From Caldisericota bacterium (GTDB taxonomy: Bacteria; Caldisericota; Caldisericia; Caldisericales; Caldisericaceae), in contig DAOWNX010000006.1 in NCBI GenBank assembly GCA_030642335.1, positions 1 to 16,972 of the forward strand: a DNA stretch of 16,972 nt, written 5' to 3'. Positions 16,001 to 16,972 of this stretch are shown piece by piece (position 1 is the first letter of the stretch; every line of letters starts with the position of its first letter). The notes under the pieces are model-generated. The model worked only from the letters and a program-made list of their open reading frames with translations. It was not told the origin of the DNA and did no database searches. Both the position numbers and the translations under genes were made by a program.

Positions 16001-16815
16001 GAAAAATGGTAAATATCGGAGAAGCAGTTGGTGTTGTTGCTGCTGAATCTATTGGGGAACCAGGGACTCAGCTTACTTTGAGGACATTTCATGCTGGTGG
16101 GGCGGCTGTTGCAGATATTACAACTGGATTGCCAAGGATTGAAGAACTATTTAGTGCTCGTAGTCCAAGAGGTAAAGCTCTTATTGTTCCGCTTACAGGA
16201 CTTGTGGAAATTAAAGAGGATAAGGCAAAGAAGACAATTACAATCACAAACGAGAAAAATGAAAAAGCAAAACTTGTTACTGCAGGTGATAAAAAGCTTA
16301 ATATAAACACAGGGGATATTGTGAAAGTTGGCGATGTGTTAAGTAAGGGACCATTTGATCCTCGCGAAATTCTTGAAATTAAGGGAATAGTTCCAGCAGC
16401 ACGTTATTTAATTCAAGAAATTGAAAAAGTATACAAATCACAGGGTGTGGATATTAATGTTAAACATATAGAGCTTGTGGTAAAGCAAATGTTTAATAGA
16501 ATCAAAATAATTAGCGCAGGAGATACTAATTATTATGAAGGTGAAATAGTTACTATTGATTCTGTACTTACTGCCAACCGGATTGCTAAATCGCGTGGTG
16601 GAAATATTGCATGTTTCAAATTTTTAATCCAGGGAATAACAAAGGCTGCACTCTCTTCTGATAGTTTTCTTTCTGCTGCATCATTTCAGGAAACTCCAAG
16701 AGTTCTTGCAGAAGCTGCAATTAAAGGAAAAGTTGATCTACTTAGAGGGATGAAAGAATCTATTATTGTTGGGAAGAAGATCCCTGCGGGTACAAATTTT
16801 AGATTTGAGGAATGA
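13018..16815 (+). CDS. rpoC: DNA-directed RNA polymerase subunit beta'
   Basis: The 1265-residue bacterial beta' subunit. Zinc site 1 is C59, C61, C74 and C77 (CHCGK, CPRCG). The catalytic Mg2+ loop NADFDGDQM places D445, D447 and D449. Bridge-helix and trigger-loop regions are recognisable (ANSGARGNKDQITQMAGIRG; GEAVGVVAAESIGEPGTQLT, then LRTFHAGG). Zinc site 2 is C779, C977, C984 and C987. Between C779 and C977 are 197 residues, against 73 in E. coli (C814-C888), because of extra module copies (listed separately). There is no large E. coli-type beta' insertion in the trigger loop. The start is TTG, fixed by AAGGAGGTG and by RHNEIEALKVLLAS. The SD and TTG suggest initiation independent of the preceding gene, although the three genes are probably co-transcribed from the rpoB promoter. 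Confidence 0.98.
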   Translation: MRHNEIEALKVLLASQEDVEKWSHGEVKRAETYSYRTYSPEPDGLFCEKIFGPVRNYQCHCGKLKGIQYKGLTCPRCGVEVLPSSVRRERFGIIKLASPVVHIWYFKNNINYVGLLLGLQAKAIEKVVYFVSYIVIDPKQTKLRMKQLLTDEEYRIYKEEGYDFVAKKGGEAIKDLLKVVDLEKMRESAMGKIKNGTKQEKIYAVRLLGVVEGLIQNNRRPEDIVLDVVPVIPPDLRPLVPLEGGKYASDDLNELYRRVINRNNRLKRLIEVNAPDIMLQNERRMLQESVDALFDNGRRTYPVLNSSKRPLRSLTDILKGKEGRFRENLLGKRVDYSGRAVIVIGPDLNLDQCGVPKEMALELFKPFIIYELSKLGYNKRRAKELLENPTPEVWKALEDISKNYVVLLNRAPTLHRLSIQAFKPILTEGKAIQLSPLVCTPFNADFDGDQMAIHLPISFEAQTEARLLLLSSHNILSPANSSPINGPVQDMVLGLYYLTFGSKSKKGYSHLLDNPAEVELLYERKKLGLHDAIKYFINGEKIETTVGRVLFNDKIMENIFSDDEKTKRFKFINETVGKQQLDKIISDFYSEFGLVKTGIFLDNLKDLGFKYSSYAGISIGMDDVKIPLKRKELIENGTIRTNKINNEYNQGLLSESERYRKIIDVWLEVAENVKAAVFSYFAPFDSLYMMANSGARGNKDQITQMAGIRGLMAGPTGRIIEFPIKSNLREGLTVLEYFLSTHGARKGQADTALKTANSGYLTRRLVDVTHELIVKEKDCALQVIEPIRIGDEIVESLFERAAGKIAAEDVKNPYTHDIFIHKGDMLNHDQAELLDKFNIQKILVENYINGVAVTPILEGDSVVVSLEEQIWGRYAAEDVIVPQKIKEISVNSDDAVNAVVSENIIDKVTGEIFVQVGDIINKTMLNKMKKHKIKKVKIFASKPRVVVKRNELIDKQKIEEIEKFGITRVKVRSPITCHSDHGVCEKCYGLDLSSRKMVNIGEAVGVVAAESIGEPGTQLTLRTFHAGGAAVADITTGLPRIEELFSARSPRGKALIVPLTGLVEIKEDKAKKTITITNEKNEKAKLVTAGDKKLNINTGDIVKVGDVLSKGPFDPREILEIKGIVPAARYLIQEIEKVYKSQGVDINVKHIELVVKQMFNRIKIISAGDTNYYEGEIVTIDSVLTANRIAKSRGGNIACFKFLIQGITKAALSSDSFLSAASFQETPRVLAEAAIKGKVDLLRGMKESIIVGKKIPAGTNFRFEE
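15424..15933 (+). repeat. Multiplied beta-beta'-like modules before zinc site 2 of RpoC
   Basis: Residues 803-972. Many bacteria have one module here, of the form GR-AEDV...VKRNELID...GI-KVKIRS. This protein has the opening twice: IRIGDEIVESLFERAAGKIAAEDV (to 810), given here only to mark its end, and a second one, ILEGDSVVVSLEEQIWGR then YAAEDV, at 856-879. The closing helix-strand occurs three times: LNHDQAELLDKFNIQKI from 826, INKTMLNKMKKHKIKKV from 920 and IDKQKIEEIEKFGITRV from 953. The last copy runs into the conserved VRSPITC of the zinc site. The closing pattern is like that in the RpoB insertion. Confidence 0.65.
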
Positions 16816-16844
16816 GTCATATCTCATCTCTTAAATGGTTTTGC

Positions 16845-16872
16845 TTGACAAGAAAAGTTGTTTTGCTATAAT
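16845..16872 (+). promoter_or_regulatory. Strong sigma-70-type promoter of rpsL
   Basis: TTGACA (16845-16850) and a consensus TATAAT (16867-16872) are 16 nt apart, with TGC before the -10 forming an extended -10. Start of transcription is expected near 16879, leaving a leader of about 35 nt that contains GGAGG at 16901-16905. The 12 bases TTTTGCTTGACA are identical to those at the rpoB promoter. Confidence 0.87.
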
Positions 16873-16913
16873 TATTTTTCGTGTGAAATAAAAATTAGTA
16901 GGAGGATTATTTA

Positions 16914-16972
16914 ATGTTTACATTTAATCAGTTAGTAAGAAAGCCGCGAAAGAGTAAAAAAGAGAAGAGTAA
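16914..16972 (+). CDS. rpsL: Ribosomal protein S12, N-terminal part (3' truncated by window)
   Basis: The 19 visible codons read MFTFNQLVRKPRKSKKEKS, which matches the start of bacterial S12 (PTINQLVRKGRKKKK-type). S12 is a decoding-centre protein of the 30S subunit. ATG 16914 lies 8 nt after GGAGG and downstream of a consensus promoter. Position after rpoC is the normal place for rpsL and suggests rpsG, fusA and tuf follow outside the window. Confidence 0.93.
   Translation, partial: MFTFNQLVRKPRKSKKEKS

Noticed and set aside
16812..16827. Inverted repeat ATGAG...CTCAT at the end of rpoC as a possible terminator
   Set aside because: The stem is only 5 bp and AT-rich, part of it lies within the last codons and stop of rpoC, and no T-run follows it. 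It is not convincing as a terminator.
1..16972. A defence, CRISPR or mobile-element system
   Set aside because: I saw no spaced direct repeats, transposase or toxin-antitoxin pair. The content is housekeeping, with unusual arrangement rather than an accessory island.

Overview
The window is a gene-dense, low-GC bacterial segment with every gene on the + strand. The RpoB/RpoC sequences are bacterial, and a V/A-type ATPase and an endonuclease-Q-like protein sit nearby. Together these suggest a deep-branching, possibly thermophilic anaerobe (Caldisericota, Thermotogota or Coprothermobacterota-like). That placement is an inference; no rRNA is present to fix it.

Region 1 (1-6699) looks like one long transcription unit whose 5' end lies outside the window. 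It holds the end of V-type ATPase subunit B, subunit D, a Nudix ADP-ribose pyrophosphatase, a XerC/D-like tyrosine recombinase homologue, an LpxL/HtrB-like acyltransferase, a family 2 glycosyltransferase, an endonuclease Q-like PHP nuclease, and the molybdenum cofactor genes moaA and moaC. Seven of the eight junctions overlap by 1-17 nt, and the moaA-moaC gap is 7 nt. The recombinase homologue is full length but has lost its catalytic tyrosine and other active-site residues.

Region 2 (6700-16815) is the RNA polymerase unit. A clear sigma-70-type promoter is followed by rpoB, a gene for an EF-G-like GTPase, and rpoC. The translation factor paralogue lies between the two large polymerase subunit genes, overlapping rpoB by 14 nt and ending 14 nt before rpoC. 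rpoB has no ribosomal protein genes (rplJ/rplL) immediately upstream. RpoB carries an insertion of about 260 residues built of four similar units spaced 63-65 residues apart. RpoC carries extra copies of a related module before its second zinc site.

Region 3 (16816-16972) has a second strong promoter of the same design as the rpoB promoter, then the first 19 codons of rpsL (ribosomal protein S12). The usual str operon probably continues downstream.

I saw no RNA genes, CRISPR arrays, insertion sequences or convincing terminators. The only non-coding stretches are the two promoter regions (78 and 98 nt) and the short moaA-moaC and EF-G-rpoC gaps.
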